DNA of 46,570 nt, taken from positions 1-46,570 of IMG/VR virus record IMGVR_UViG_3300034121_001926. The stretch is one strand, 5' to 3'. Made by a program: the position numbers and the translations under genes. The DNA is from a virus. Below the pieces are notes generated by a model. It did no database searches, was not told where the DNA came from, and saw only the letters and a program-made list of their open reading frames with translations. This document shows positions 20,757 through 29,983 of this stretch, piece after piece (position 1 is the stretch's first letter; every line of letters begins with the position of its first letter).

Positions 20757-20937
20757 GCGACACGGAGCATACGGCATACCTTTGCACTATTACACGGAAG
20801 AAGAAATGCGATTGCTGATGGACGACTGGACAGGTCGTAAGAAACTCGACTCAGATAAATGGGCGGAAATCATCACCCAGGCTCGCAAGAGACTAAACAA
20901 CAACGAACCCGTTGCAGATATCGGGGACAAGGAATGA
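20743..20937 (+). CDS. Hypothetical protein, 64 aa
   Basis: The ATG at 20743 is preferred over 20731 because GAGGTTAAAA precedes it. A small soluble product (HGAYGIPLHYYTEEEMRLLMDD), helical after residue 18. It overlaps the next start (ATGA, 20934-20937). Function unknown. Confidence 0.6.
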   Translation: MNMIERHGAYGIPLHYYTEEEMRLLMDDWTGRKKLDSDKWAEIITQARKRLNNNEPVADIGDKE

Positions 20938-21323
20938 CTGACCACATATTCTCTGCTGAATCGGTTGTAAAAGCCTTTCCCGAGTGGACAAAGTCGTCAT
21001 GCGTGTATCTGGCAATATCCTTGAATATCGCCTACAAAGCCGGATTGATCAGCCCTCCTCAAGATGAAAGGGAAACCGTGAGCAAGATAGTACCCAACTG
21101 CATCGGACGCTTAGACGACCTTATGAAAGCAATACGCAATGAAGAATATTTCACTTCTGCTGTATTGTTAAACAAAGAGATTGAACGGCTCGAAATGAAG
21201 ACAAGGGCATCCTATGAAGCATTTTTAAAAGACGATGCACGTAGGCTGGAGGTAATACAATTTCGAGATCAATTTTGCGATCATGATTTTCGGCAATCTT
21301 GTACAAGGGAGGTTGAAGGATGA
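20934..21323 (+). CDS. Hypothetical protein, 129 aa
   Basis: I do not recognise this protein. It is a largely helical product (WTKSSCVYLAISLNIAYKAGLI, then LLNKEIERLEMKTRASYEAFLKDDARRL) ending with Cys/His pairs (FCDHDFRQSC). Coupled at both ends by ATGA overlaps to its neighbours. Confidence 0.66.
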   Translation: MTDHIFSAESVVKAFPEWTKSSCVYLAISLNIAYKAGLISPPQDERETVSKIVPNCIGRLDDLMKAIRNEEYFTSAVLLNKEIERLEMKTRASYEAFLKDDARRLEVIQFRDQFCDHDFRQSCTREVEG

Positions 21324-21595
21324 GACCTATCGTTCAGTATCAAACATATGAAGTAATGCCAGAAGATGTCATCGAGGCCTATGCCCCTGCACTTATCGAT
21401 CCTGAAGAGGCAGCACTCATCGCTGAATATGCAACAACAGCCATCCACAAGGGAATCGTATCACCACCGTTATATGTGGCTAGGCGAATACGCGAAGGCG
21501 ATCTTGTGCAAACGATAGATGGGCCAAAGATATTCTTTCGGCCTTTTGATGGCAATGAATCTTACCAGTGCGAAGTTTACAAGGGGAACGACTAA
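21320..21595 (+). CDS. Hypothetical protein, 91 aa
   Basis: I do not recognise this protein. An alpha/beta product with a helical centre (PEEAALIAEYATTAIHKGIV) and a beta-rich end (GDLVQTIDGPKIFFRPFDG). AGGGAGGTTGAAGG is the ribosome site. The stop overlaps the resolvase start (TAATG, 21593-21597). Confidence 0.66.
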   Translation: MRPIVQYQTYEVMPEDVIEAYAPALIDPEEAALIAEYATTAIHKGIVSPPLYVARRIREGDLVQTIDGPKIFFRPFDGNESYQCEVYKGND

Positions 21596-22062
21596 TGGGA
21601 CTGATTATTGGTTTTGATCCTGGCTTAAAGGGTGGCATGGCATCAATTCATAAAGGTGGCTATGTGGAATGTTGCCGTATGCCAGTAATCAAAGATGGAA
21701 CTAAATCGATTCTCGATCTCAACGAGATTGCGTCTAAGCTGAGAGATATTGCATCTCAAATCGATTTGATTGTGATTGAGAAAGTACACGCTATGCCCAA
21801 ACAGGGTGTAACAAGTGTTTTCACGTTTGGCGAAGGATATGGGGCGATCAAGGGAATTGCCGCAGGATTAGCGATACCGTTAATTGAGGTCGCCCCTCAA
21901 CGATGGATGAAAGATATCCTGAACGGCATTCCACTTGATCTTGGCAAGAAACGATCTCTGGCCTATTGCAAGGCGAGATTTCCCAATTTAGGGAAGATCA
22001 CTGACGGGGAGAGCGATGCTATCGGAATTGCCCTCTGGGGCGAACAGAAGAATATGTTCTGA
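21595..22062 (+). CDS. RuvC-like Holliday junction resolvase
   Basis: A 155-residue RNase H-fold nuclease for branched DNA. The acidic residues are D8 in IIGFDPG, E62 in IVIEKVHAMPKQG and D137/D141 in DGESDAIGIA. The segment FTFGEGYGAIKGI is also typical of RuvC-type proteins. AAGGGGAACGACTA precedes the ATG at 21595. As the last gene of the early operon it would resolve recombination intermediates before packaging, alongside the YqaJ exonuclease. Its 3' end overlaps the convergent 106-aa gene by 75 bp. Confidence 0.9.
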   Translation: MGLIIGFDPGLKGGMASIHKGGYVECCRMPVIKDGTKSILDLNEIASKLRDIASQIDLIVIEKVHAMPKQGVTSVFTFGEGYGAIKGIAAGLAIPLIEVAPQRWMKDILNGIPLDLGKKRSLAYCKARFPNLGKITDGESDAIGIALWGEQKNMF

Positions 22063-22308
22063 TGTCAATGGCCTGACGAAATGGCAACGACCTTCGCAGT
22101 TTGTCTCTCCCTCCGCGATGCGTGGATGAAAGCATTCGTAACGCTCAACTGTTGATGGGCCTTGCCCACAGCAACCTTCGTTGCGGCGTTTCATGACAAA
22201 TCCATGTTCATCGCGGAGTAATTCGCCTTTCCAGTAACAGGGCATTTCTGTGATTCCCTGAGCCAGCACTTGCTTTACTCGCATGACTGATATTTCATAT
22301 GTATCCAT
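21988..22308 (-). CDS. Cys-rich hypothetical protein, 106 aa
   Basis: Last gene of the leftward late region, two bases after the tail gene stop, with GTAAAGGACGCATAAAG upstream. The middle is rich in cysteine and histidine (EGCCGQGPSTVERYECFHPRIAEGETNCEGRC split over about residues 44-74), suggesting a zinc site. Its C-terminal coding part lies antisense to the end of the resolvase gene. Function unknown; its place suggests a virion or tail-associated role. Confidence 0.58.
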   Translation of the reverse strand: MDTYEISVMRVKQVLAQGITEMPCYWKGELLRDEHGFVMKRRNEGCCGQGPSTVERYECFHPRIAEGETNCEGRCHFVRPLTSEHILLFAPEGNSDSIALPVSDLP

Positions 22309-22310
22309 CT

Positions 22311-24290
22311 TTATGCGTCCTTTACGAGAATATGGGTCAGTTCGTTCCCAGACTGCACGACATAGTCCGTTGTGATTCCAGGTACCATAGTATAATTGAT
22401 CGTGATGCGTATTTTGTAATAGCCTTTGGCCGTATATGTATGCGTAAAGGTTGTGCCGATTGTCGTGGCATTTTCGGTTGCTGAGCCATCTCCCCAGTCA
22501 ATGGTAACGCTATTCGGCGTTGCTATGTTTGATGGGATATTGGTGAATGACTTGATGACATAGGGGACATTTGTTTTGCCGACCGTTGTGATATAGATAC
22601 CGCATTTAGGCAGGTAATCCATGTTCTGATCGCCAAATGGCATGGCAATGGTCATGGCATCGTAGCGTTGCATAGGCGCACCTTCCTGATTTGGATCTTT
22701 TTCAGTGGATGGGATTGGCAAGCCACCACCATAGTTCGGGAAGATACTGTTGTCAGTTGGTCGCCATTTGATGGCATTGTTAAAGATCGTTGACCACCCC
22801 AGATAACCAGAGTCAGCCCTGCAAAAACACGATCCAACGATATGACCTTGATGCTTTATCTCGATATGCCCATAACTGTACTTATCACGTGTTTCTGGCA
22901 ACGTAAAAAGGATTCCGATGGATTTGGCGTAGTCTGGATTGCAGTCTCCCCCGTTTGTCTCATGGTTAGGGTCAAATGCGTGTACGGACTGCCTCTCTTG
23001 GGCTTTTGCATAAACGATGGCATCAGCAGGGGTGTCCAATAAATTGGAGCTATACGGCGATGTTCCAACAATAACCTTGTAAGGATCAGGAACTCTCTGC
23101 TTTAGTTGGCTATTAACAGGATCTGTTGGACGCTTTTTCCATAGCTTCAGCGTTGCGTCAAGGCTATATCGATCCAATCCGCTATTCGGGTTATTGTCGC
23201 ACCATTGGCCGATCCACCAGTGATGCTGGGCAGCAACTTCTATCGCGTTGTTGTAAACAATGTTGCCCTGCTGATCGAAGCTGTATGCTGCTGTTCCCTG
23301 CCCAAAAAAAGCGTCTTCACATGGCACTGGTTGACCTTCGTTATACCAAGTGACTGAATTGCCCGATCCCCAGAAAACAAAGTTCGGATCGTAGTGCTTC
23401 GACTTGATAACGTGATCGCCAAAATGAGCAAACCAACCCGATGTCCTGATTCTTATTCCTCGCATACCATCAAGAATAATCAATTTGTCTTGGCCGGGCA
23501 TGATGCTTATTTTGTCGTTTTCGCCCTCAGGCAACCAAGATCCACCCGTTGACCAATCGCCCATAATTGGCGTTCTGCCGTGCAGCCTGACTTTGCATCT
23601 CCCGGCCATGCTGAACCGCATCGTATGATTCAACGCAGGCTTGTCTTCGCCCTGCCATTGGGTATCACCGTGCCAACCGTAAAGATAGCTCATCGCAATC
23701 GGGCCGGGGAATGTATACGTGCCATATCCCTGAGTGAAATCGTTCATTCCACCACCACCCGGCAAGGTTGAGCCACCTGAGCCACCACCGTTGTTTCCAC
23801 CACCTGTCATGGAGTTCACCGCAACATAGGAGTTGCCTTCAAATTCTGGGATGCCTTTCCAGAGATAATCCAGGTTATAGAACTCTGCGCCTGTATGCAC
23901 GGGAGGATCAACCGATTGCGGTCTGTCATACCAGTAATCAACCAGATTGAGCCAATTGTTTCTTAGTTGGGGATCTGCTTCTGCCTGTTGGCTCGCATTC
24001 ACATCGACCTGCGCTGTATTCGCCATGGCTTGAAAATACCAACCAGAGTAACCTCGCACCCTGTGTATCTGACCATCAGTACCCATTACATCGCCAACGC
24101 GAAAATCCTGAACGTGGAAGACTTCATCGGGGTTGAAGATTGCCGGATTGGGATACCACTCACCCGTATCAGGATCTTTGAGATCCAAATAAACGAATTC
24201 CATCAGGCCGCCAAATCCATATTTGTAGCAAGGCCACTTGGGAGCAGTTGGGAATTTGCACCCTCTAGGAAAAAAAAAAGAGTTGACCAC
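22311..24290 (-). CDS. Tail tip protein with PKD-like C-terminus (second frame of a split gene)
   Basis: A large structural protein of up to 659 residues. The only in-frame start before residue 30 is a GTG at 24290 without a ribosome site, so it is probably made by slippage from the upstream frame at a T10 run (24279-24270); the fused product would be about 815 residues. A Gly/Asn/Ser-rich linker (TGGGNNGGGSGGSTLPGGGG, about 164-183) separates two parts. The C-terminus has TIDWGDGSATENA and FTHTYTAKGYYKI, a PKD/Ig-like beta domain that may bind the host surface. Two genes after the tape measure, it should form the tail tip or baseplate hub. Confidence 0.78.
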   Translation of the reverse strand: MVNSFFFPRGCKFPTAPKWPCYKYGFGGLMEFVYLDLKDPDTGEWYPNPAIFNPDEVFHVQDFRVGDVMGTDGQIHRVRGYSGWYFQAMANTAQVDVNASQQAEADPQLRNNWLNLVDYWYDRPQSVDPPVHTGAEFYNLDYLWKGIPEFEGNSYVAVNSMTGGGNNGGGSGGSTLPGGGGMNDFTQGYGTYTFPGPIAMSYLYGWHGDTQWQGEDKPALNHTMRFSMAGRCKVRLHGRTPIMGDWSTGGSWLPEGENDKISIMPGQDKLIILDGMRGIRIRTSGWFAHFGDHVIKSKHYDPNFVFWGSGNSVTWYNEGQPVPCEDAFFGQGTAAYSFDQQGNIVYNNAIEVAAQHHWWIGQWCDNNPNSGLDRYSLDATLKLWKKRPTDPVNSQLKQRVPDPYKVIVGTSPYSSNLLDTPADAIVYAKAQERQSVHAFDPNHETNGGDCNPDYAKSIGILFTLPETRDKYSYGHIEIKHQGHIVGSCFCRADSGYLGWSTIFNNAIKWRPTDNSIFPNYGGGLPIPSTEKDPNQEGAPMQRYDAMTIAMPFGDQNMDYLPKCGIYITTVGKTNVPYVIKSFTNIPSNIATPNSVTIDWGDGSATENATTIGTTFTHTYTAKGYYKIRITINYTMVPGITTDYVVQSGNELTHILVKDA

Positions 24291-24762
24291 ATTGTGGGTC
24301 TCGCATCACTGGAACGATGCCTTTTACTATGGGCATCCCCGAAAACGGGGATGTCACCGCATCTTCTGTGAGCGGTATCCTCTGCGTTGGGTCATAGTTC
24401 ATGAGCGGGTCAGCACCCATATGCCCGGTCACGCCTGTCTTCGTCCAACATCCAAACGTCTTATCAAACCTGACCTCTGTCCACTCATACCGATAAATGG
24501 TGCGGGAATGAGTTGTTGTCGTCGATGGCGTGCCGGGCGTGTAAGGAGTCGATGTTTGCGTTTCATATGTAATCGCTTCTTCTCGATCCACACTAACCCA
24601 GAACGACTCCACGCCCGATGGTGATGGCGAATCAATCCCCCAGTTATTCCCAGAGCGTTCCATGTAGCCATTGCCGCTGTAATTCGTCTGAGCGTTTGAT
24701 GCACTATGACGATTCAATTTCGCAGCAGACAAGGGTTCGCCTTTGTTCCATCGGTCTGACAT
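24265..24762 (-). CDS. Tail protein, first frame of a split gene (165 aa)
   Basis: It starts after GAAAGGTAGTCAGC, just past the tape measure. RWNKGEPLSAAKLNRH near the N-terminus is a pattern seen in phage minor tail proteins. The frame ends CGQLFFFS in the T10 run. Removing one T, or a +1 shift, continues it as QLFFFPRGCKFP in the next frame. The 165-residue product may be made alone, as the N-terminus of a fusion, or both. Confidence 0.78.
   Translation of the reverse strand: MSDRWNKGEPLSAAKLNRHSASNAQTNYSGNGYMERSGNNWGIDSPSPSGVESFWVSVDREEAITYETQTSTPYTPGTPSTTTTHSRTIYRYEWTEVRFDKTFGCWTKTGVTGHMGADPLMNYDPTQRIPLTEDAVTSPFSGMPIVKGIVPVMRDPQCGQLFFFS
24270..24279 (-). other. T10 slippery run joining two tail reading frames
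   Basis: Ten T residues on the coding strand lie exactly where the two tail frames overlap (24265-24290). The first frame reads L-F-F-F-S-stop and the second S-F-F-F-P-R. A shift of +1 (or -2), or RNA polymerase slippage in the homopolymer, fuses them. A sequencing or assembly error of one T is the plain alternative. Confidence 0.7.
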
Positions 24763-24777
24763 GCTGACTACCTTTCG

Positions 24778-27700
24778 TTAAACCGTTGTGACCGCAACAA
24801 CACCGAGTGCTGGTCGTGCTGCGTTATTTGCGGCATTCATGACTTTTAGTTCTTGGAGCATTTCACCAGTGTTTTCTGCCGTTTGTTGAGCAGCAGTCAT
24901 TTCTCGGGATTGCACTTCATCTCGGTATGCCGCTGGATCGAAATACTGGGACAATCGGCCACCCTTGCCCTTGAATGGCTCAGGATCACCAAAATCCGGC
25001 CTCGCGCCGGGTGCCATCAGCATCCAATCAATAATATCTTCTGGGTTAACCCTTCCCGGGACATTTGGCAGGATTCCATCAAGGCCATTCTTTTCGAGAT
25101 CATCCAGAGCCTTCTTGCCCCTGATTGCCATGTTTTCCAACCCTGCTGCCATGTTATCGGCCCAAGGCAATTTGCCGTCATTTCCGAATACCTTTTCTTG
25201 GGCATCCCTGCGATTCATGCCACCAGCAACAAGAGCATTTACCTGAGCCTTTCTGTCCTCCATCTCCTTTATCTTCTTGTTGCGTTTCGCAATATCGTTC
25301 TGGAGATCAGCGACATCCCACTTGGTCAGCTTGTTGCCCATGATGCCGGGGAATTTGCCCCTCTTGATCGCCTCTTCATCACGTTCATTCAGCTTCTTGC
25401 CTTTGTCAATCTGCTCTTCCTCTTTGATCGCTTTCATCTCGGCATCATCGTTTATCCCTAAATTGAAAGCCTTGTCCAAGCGTTTCGCCAGTTCTTCAAG
25501 TACATCGCCAAAAGTCTTGAGTGCGTTAAAAACGCTTGGTAGCATCTTGAAGAAACTTGCCATCATCGCAATCATAGTCAGTGAGAACCGCATGAGATCC
25601 AAGGCCAACGAGTAAAGCGTCTCGCCAACCTTTTTGACAAACTCATAAATCGCATCCTTGTTTTCGTAGAGCTTGTCGGCAAAATACAAGAGATAATCTG
25701 CTGCCCTTGCCGCTGCCTTGGTAACTGCTGCCAGATAAATCTGCAACTTGCCACCATCTTTGAAATCCACCATATCCTGAAACGAGTTCTGGATCCAATC
25801 GCCGAATGCCTCAAGTTGCTTCACGAATATAGTACCGACCGTTGTCGATGCAATCATGATCACTCGGGCAAAAGGTTCCAAGGCTCGACCAACATGCACG
25901 AATGCTGCCTCAAAGATACCGAGTAATTTGCGTTGTTGATTGGCAAACTCGTACTGGGTCGCTTCAAGGTCACCCGTAAACCCCTTGGTCTGCCGTAGAA
26001 TCTCATACTCCAGTGCCTTGGTGCGTGCTGCAAACGGAGTCTTGGCATCCTTGTCAAAACCCTGTTGCTTGGCAACGGTATCCAAATAATCAGCACTCAC
26101 GGTAACGCCCATGCGTCTCAGAGGAGTATACCTTCCAGCCATGGCAGATTGGGCAATATTGCCAATATCGGCAAGATCCATATTCAGAACTGAACCAGCA
26201 TCTGCTGCTGCTTTAAAGATCGCCTGAGCCTCTTTGGCAGCTTGATCCGATCCAACGCCAGTCGTCTGACGAATCTGTCCGGCAAAGCGCGTCATCAATT
26301 TGAGTGAGTCAGAGGCAGATAATCCATATTTCTGTTGGTACTCTACTGCCGTTGCAGTCATGGCTTTCGCGCCAGATGCCCCTACATAGATCGCTGCTGC
26401 GTTCTTAAGTTCTGTGAGGGTCGATGCTGCCACAACAGCCCGGTGTGCGAACCCTGCCAATCCTAGAGCCACTGTGCCTAATGCTGTGATCGTCTCACCA
26501 ATTACCTTGCTCAAAGCGTCAAGCAGGTTTGTGAATGCATCTGTTACAACGCCCACAATCTGGCCGAGACCAGCAAGGACAGTGCCAAATGCACCGAAAA
26601 TGGCCGATGCGACTTGCGCTCCTACTGTTGGAATATTGCTAAGCATGCTGCTGAAAGAGGTAAGAAGTTTTGCCCCTACAGACATGCCAGCCTGAGCCAC
26701 GCCAGAGAAAGCACGGACGACATCTGTTCCGGCTGTTGTGATCGTCTCAAAGGCTTTTCGGACGCCGCTTGAAATCCCAAAGATGGCATTGTTCGCGATA
26801 TTGCCCGTATCACCTAACGAGAACGGATTACGTTCAGAGCCAGGGAATGGTCGTTGGAATACTCGGAAACGAGAGAATAGAGGCATCTGACCAGGATTGC
26901 CAAACTTGCTGACCATAGATCCTGCGTTAGAACCATAAGAGGCAATTCGGGATTTAAAGTTGAAGGCTCGTTCCAAGGCTCGTTCGTTCATAAAGTTGAA
27001 CATTTGGCCTTTAGCCATTGGGCCGAGCAAACCCATACCACTTAAGCCAAGGCGAGATTTGGTCGCAGCAGCATTTGCTTCAGCACGCCGGATAGCGTTA
27101 CGAGTGGCTGATATACCACCCATTTCTCCTGCTTGCAAAGCTCGCATCTTCTTATCAAATGCCATCCCCTGAGCCTGATTGGCTCGCATCATAGCTGCTT
27201 GAACCTGAGCCTTCTTTGCCTCTTGTGCGTTTTCTTTGGCAGTCTGCTTTTCGAGTTGCTTTATTTCCCGTTCCAGCTTTAACATTTCAGCAATTCTGGC
27301 TCGCTCATCGGCAGCGATTATCTTTGCGGCACTACTATCACTCTTGGCAGTACTCTTGGCGATCTTGTCTACATAGCTTTGCAGCTTGCTGGAAAGGCTT
27401 AACTCGGGTACATCGATCTTGTTGGCAATCTTGGCATCTGCTGCTGCCTTCTTGGCTGTAGTCTTGGAAATCTTGTCTGCAAAAGATCCAGCTTTTTTGT
27501 AAAGGCCCAACTCAGGCACATCGATCTTGTTTGCCGACTTCTTCTGTAATCGTAGTTCCAGATCTTCTTTCTTCTTGGCATCTGCTGCCAACTTTTCTTT
27601 TAACTTCGCTTCCTCTTTAGACTTTGCTACGATCCTTTTGTACGTTTCGTTTGCGGAGTTCTCTCGCTGCTTGGCAAGAAAGTCAGCCTCCCTTTTTTCA

Positions 27701-28086
27701 AACTTAATGAACGAACGCCGGTATTTAGCCATCGCTTTCAGTTCAAAATCCTCATCGCCTCCTGCATCACTACCAGTCTTCTTTCCTCCACCTCCTCCTC
27801 CTGCACCACCAGAGATATAAGCGCGGGCTGATGCTGCCGATGGGGGACGAATGCCAACCGAGCCAACACTCCTGAGCGTATTGTTGAGGGCAATAGCTTC
27901 AAGGTTAACTTCTTTGATCTTGGTGCATAGGCGATCTAACCCTGTAAAGGTTTTGCCAGACGAGTAATCAGTGTTAAACATTCGGGACATGAAGCGAACA
28001 GATTGTGCTGAACGCTTGGCGACCTGATCCAGAGCGTTGTTTAACTGGCTGAAATCACTGCCCGTAATATTTACAGAGTTCGCCAT
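24778..28086 (-). CDS. Tail tape measure protein
   Basis: A 1102-residue tape measure. The N-terminal third is charged and coiled-coil-rich and contains a tandem repeat beginning NKIDVPELGLYKKAGSFADK and NKIDVPELSLSSKLQSYVDK. The middle has long hydrophobic alanine/glycine-rich segments (VASAIFGAFGTVLAGLGQIVG; ITALGTVALGLAG), typical of proteins that enter the host membrane. The C-terminal part is helical and charged. No peptidase or lysozyme motif is visible. At about 0.15 nm per residue the tail would be near 165 nm, which indicates a long non-contractile tail. Confidence 0.92.
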   Translation of the reverse strand: MANSVNITGSDFSQLNNALDQVAKRSAQSVRFMSRMFNTDYSSGKTFTGLDRLCTKIKEVNLEAIALNNTLRSVGSVGIRPPSAASARAYISGGAGGGGGGKKTGSDAGGDEDFELKAMAKYRRSFIKFEKREADFLAKQRENSANETYKRIVAKSKEEAKLKEKLAADAKKKEDLELRLQKKSANKIDVPELGLYKKAGSFADKISKTTAKKAAADAKIANKIDVPELSLSSKLQSYVDKIAKSTAKSDSSAAKIIAADERARIAEMLKLEREIKQLEKQTAKENAQEAKKAQVQAAMMRANQAQGMAFDKKMRALQAGEMGGISATRNAIRRAEANAAATKSRLGLSGMGLLGPMAKGQMFNFMNERALERAFNFKSRIASYGSNAGSMVSKFGNPGQMPLFSRFRVFQRPFPGSERNPFSLGDTGNIANNAIFGISSGVRKAFETITTAGTDVVRAFSGVAQAGMSVGAKLLTSFSSMLSNIPTVGAQVASAIFGAFGTVLAGLGQIVGVVTDAFTNLLDALSKVIGETITALGTVALGLAGFAHRAVVAASTLTELKNAAAIYVGASGAKAMTATAVEYQQKYGLSASDSLKLMTRFAGQIRQTTGVGSDQAAKEAQAIFKAAADAGSVLNMDLADIGNIAQSAMAGRYTPLRRMGVTVSADYLDTVAKQQGFDKDAKTPFAARTKALEYEILRQTKGFTGDLEATQYEFANQQRKLLGIFEAAFVHVGRALEPFARVIMIASTTVGTIFVKQLEAFGDWIQNSFQDMVDFKDGGKLQIYLAAVTKAAARAADYLLYFADKLYENKDAIYEFVKKVGETLYSLALDLMRFSLTMIAMMASFFKMLPSVFNALKTFGDVLEELAKRLDKAFNLGINDDAEMKAIKEEEQIDKGKKLNERDEEAIKRGKFPGIMGNKLTKWDVADLQNDIAKRNKKIKEMEDRKAQVNALVAGGMNRRDAQEKVFGNDGKLPWADNMAAGLENMAIRGKKALDDLEKNGLDGILPNVPGRVNPEDIIDWMLMAPGARPDFGDPEPFKGKGGRLSQYFDPAAYRDEVQSREMTAAQQTAENTGEMLQELKVMNAANNAARPALGVVAVTTV

Positions 28087-28089
28087 GAT

Positions 28090-29826
28090 TTAGCCTTCCC
28101 CTCTGATTTTGGCAAGCGGTTCTGCATCGCCTACATAGCCATAGTACAAAAGGCCAGTGTCAGTTTGATCTTTGTAGAACTCTTTGTAAGGGTATGGGTA
28201 AAGCGGGTATCTCTTGGAAAACCTCTGGGGCGATGTTCCTGAAGCAATTGCGTCAGCCGTTCTTTTGAATGTCCATATTGGATCAAACATAGATCGCGTT
28301 TTGGTAACACCTCCTTCGACATATTGCTCAGTAAATGTGGGATTCTTGTTCAGAGCCACGACATAACCCGTTCGCCATGCAGGTTGAGCAGTATTAGGAT
28401 CCCAGTTCTGGTTTTTGGCAGGATCTAGAAACGGGTTATATGAACCGTTATATCTCACCTGATTCCATTCCATCGTTGGATTGGCTATGAATTCATGCGT
28501 GACCTTGTAACCGATTTTGCCTGTGACAGGGCTTGCTGCCTGTTCTAGTTCGCATGAGTTGAAAAGCACTCTGCCTCGGCTATATCCTAGAAACGCATGC
28601 AAGTTTACCGAGCCGAGCCACATCCCCTTGGATAACTCGAAAGGAGTCACAAGCCCTTCTTGAGAAGCTGTAATCTGGTCGGGATTGCCAATTGGGCCAG
28701 CCTTTAAAAGCGTTTCCAGCGATACCCAAGGATAAGTAATTCGGTACTCAACCAAACTCTCCCTGAACGGGAATCCTGTGTCAATATGCTCAATAACAGC
28801 AGCACCCTTTTGAACAGGAGGAGCTTTCTTTTCTTCAATGCTTGTTCGGGTATAAACAGCCTTGTAATTCGGTTGGCCTTTGACATCTGTTGGAACAACA
28901 CCTACGGGAGCATTTTTCATTGCCTGAAGGCGAGTTGATGGCTTGACTTCAACATGGGCATATCGGATGCCATAGCGATTAACGTACGGGTCACGCTTGA
29001 ACTGAATGTTAACCTGGAAATACTGCGTTCTCAGTCGAGGAAATACCTGACGTACCGAGCGAATTTCAGCAGCAGCATTCTGAGTGCCATCGTTGTTATA
29101 TGTCGGAGGATCATTCACCAGCATTTTGCTACGAACAACGCCAAGATAATTGCCTTCATCACGAATCGCAGATCCACTATAAGAATCCCAAGCAGTATCC
29201 CTTGCAGGAATACGAGAAAATACGCCAATTGACGTTTTAACCGTCTCGTTCTTCCGGCTTGTTTCCTGTGATGCATCCATCAAATCCATTCGCGGCACAA
29301 GCTCAACCTGGACGGGTACCAGCGGAATCATAAGATTCTCGGCAATTGGCTTGCCAGGCAATGAACATGTTCCACCGTTTGCCGTTAATGTCGGGAAAAT
29401 GTAATCGGATAGATTGTAATCGGTATCAAAGAAATGCGTACTCGCTGCAAACATCTCCCTGTTCCAGCTTACAAGCTGCCTCGTTGCCATGGTAATCGGA
29501 ATCAATGGGTCTGTGACAAGTGGATTTGACGAAATTGAAACCCGTGCTGTCGCAGGCGCAATCCAAGATTGAGTGCAGGAGGCTAGGCCTTGATCATCAT
29601 ACTCGACCGACCAACCGGACATCTCAGGTACCCATTCGGCTGATTGATGGGCCAGAACATTTGGATTCATGCAGAGCGTGTTATTGGATGTAGACGCAAG
29701 ATCATCTTTGACCTTATCGATAAACATCCAGTTAGCAGCGTCATCATCTCCCGTATTTCCACTAGGCCACCGAGGATCTTCTGGTAGAGGCAAACCATCC
29801 AATGGATCATACGTAGGATCAGGCAT
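28090..29826 (-). CDS. Large structural protein between chaperone and tape measure (578 aa)
   Basis: I do not recognise a family. It is a proline-, tyrosine- and asparagine-rich, mostly beta protein with no membrane segment, typical of a virion component (RYPLYPYPYKEFYKDQTDTG near the end). The stop is 3 bp from the tape measure start, and the start is 2 bp from the stop of the 54-aa gene. A gene of this size between the chaperone and tape measure genes is unusual. It may be a tail tip or tail-decorating protein moved upstream. Confidence 0.75.
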   Translation of the reverse strand: MPDPTYDPLDGLPLPEDPRWPSGNTGDDDAANWMFIDKVKDDLASTSNNTLCMNPNVLAHQSAEWVPEMSGWSVEYDDQGLASCTQSWIAPATARVSISSNPLVTDPLIPITMATRQLVSWNREMFAASTHFFDTDYNLSDYIFPTLTANGGTCSLPGKPIAENLMIPLVPVQVELVPRMDLMDASQETSRKNETVKTSIGVFSRIPARDTAWDSYSGSAIRDEGNYLGVVRSKMLVNDPPTYNNDGTQNAAAEIRSVRQVFPRLRTQYFQVNIQFKRDPYVNRYGIRYAHVEVKPSTRLQAMKNAPVGVVPTDVKGQPNYKAVYTRTSIEEKKAPPVQKGAAVIEHIDTGFPFRESLVEYRITYPWVSLETLLKAGPIGNPDQITASQEGLVTPFELSKGMWLGSVNLHAFLGYSRGRVLFNSCELEQAASPVTGKIGYKVTHEFIANPTMEWNQVRYNGSYNPFLDPAKNQNWDPNTAQPAWRTGYVVALNKNPTFTEQYVEGGVTKTRSMFDPIWTFKRTADAIASGTSPQRFSKRYPLYPYPYKEFYKDQTDTGLLYYGYVGDAEPLAKIRGEG

Positions 29827-29983
29827 GCATCACCCTCTTCCAGTCTTCAACGTCAATTTCGCCGGGACATGTAGATTCTTCAGCCAGCAAAGCCGCGATC
29901 TGGTATGGAGTCAAATCAAGGACATCTTCAAATCGAAGATGCCCATCAACGACCAGATTGCGGATCATCTGCTGATGGTTCAT
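29819..29983 (-). CDS. Second tail-chaperone frame, 54 aa
   Basis: The start ATG overlaps the stop of the 156-aa chaperone (ATGA, 29983-29980). The product is acidic and helical (LRFEDVLDLTPYQIAALLAEES). In many siphoviruses the chaperone gene continues into a second frame by ribosomal frameshift (gpG/gpGT type). Here re-initiation at ATGA looks likelier, because no classical slippery heptamer is obvious. The stop overlaps the region just before the 578-aa gene. Confidence 0.62.
   Translation of the reverse strand: MNHQQMIRNLVVDGHLRFEDVLDLTPYQIAALLAEESTCPGEIDVEDWKRVMHA

Noticed and set aside
23967-24371. Rightward frames antisense to the tail tip genes
   Set aside because: They run opposite to a consistent leftward late operon and have no start signals.
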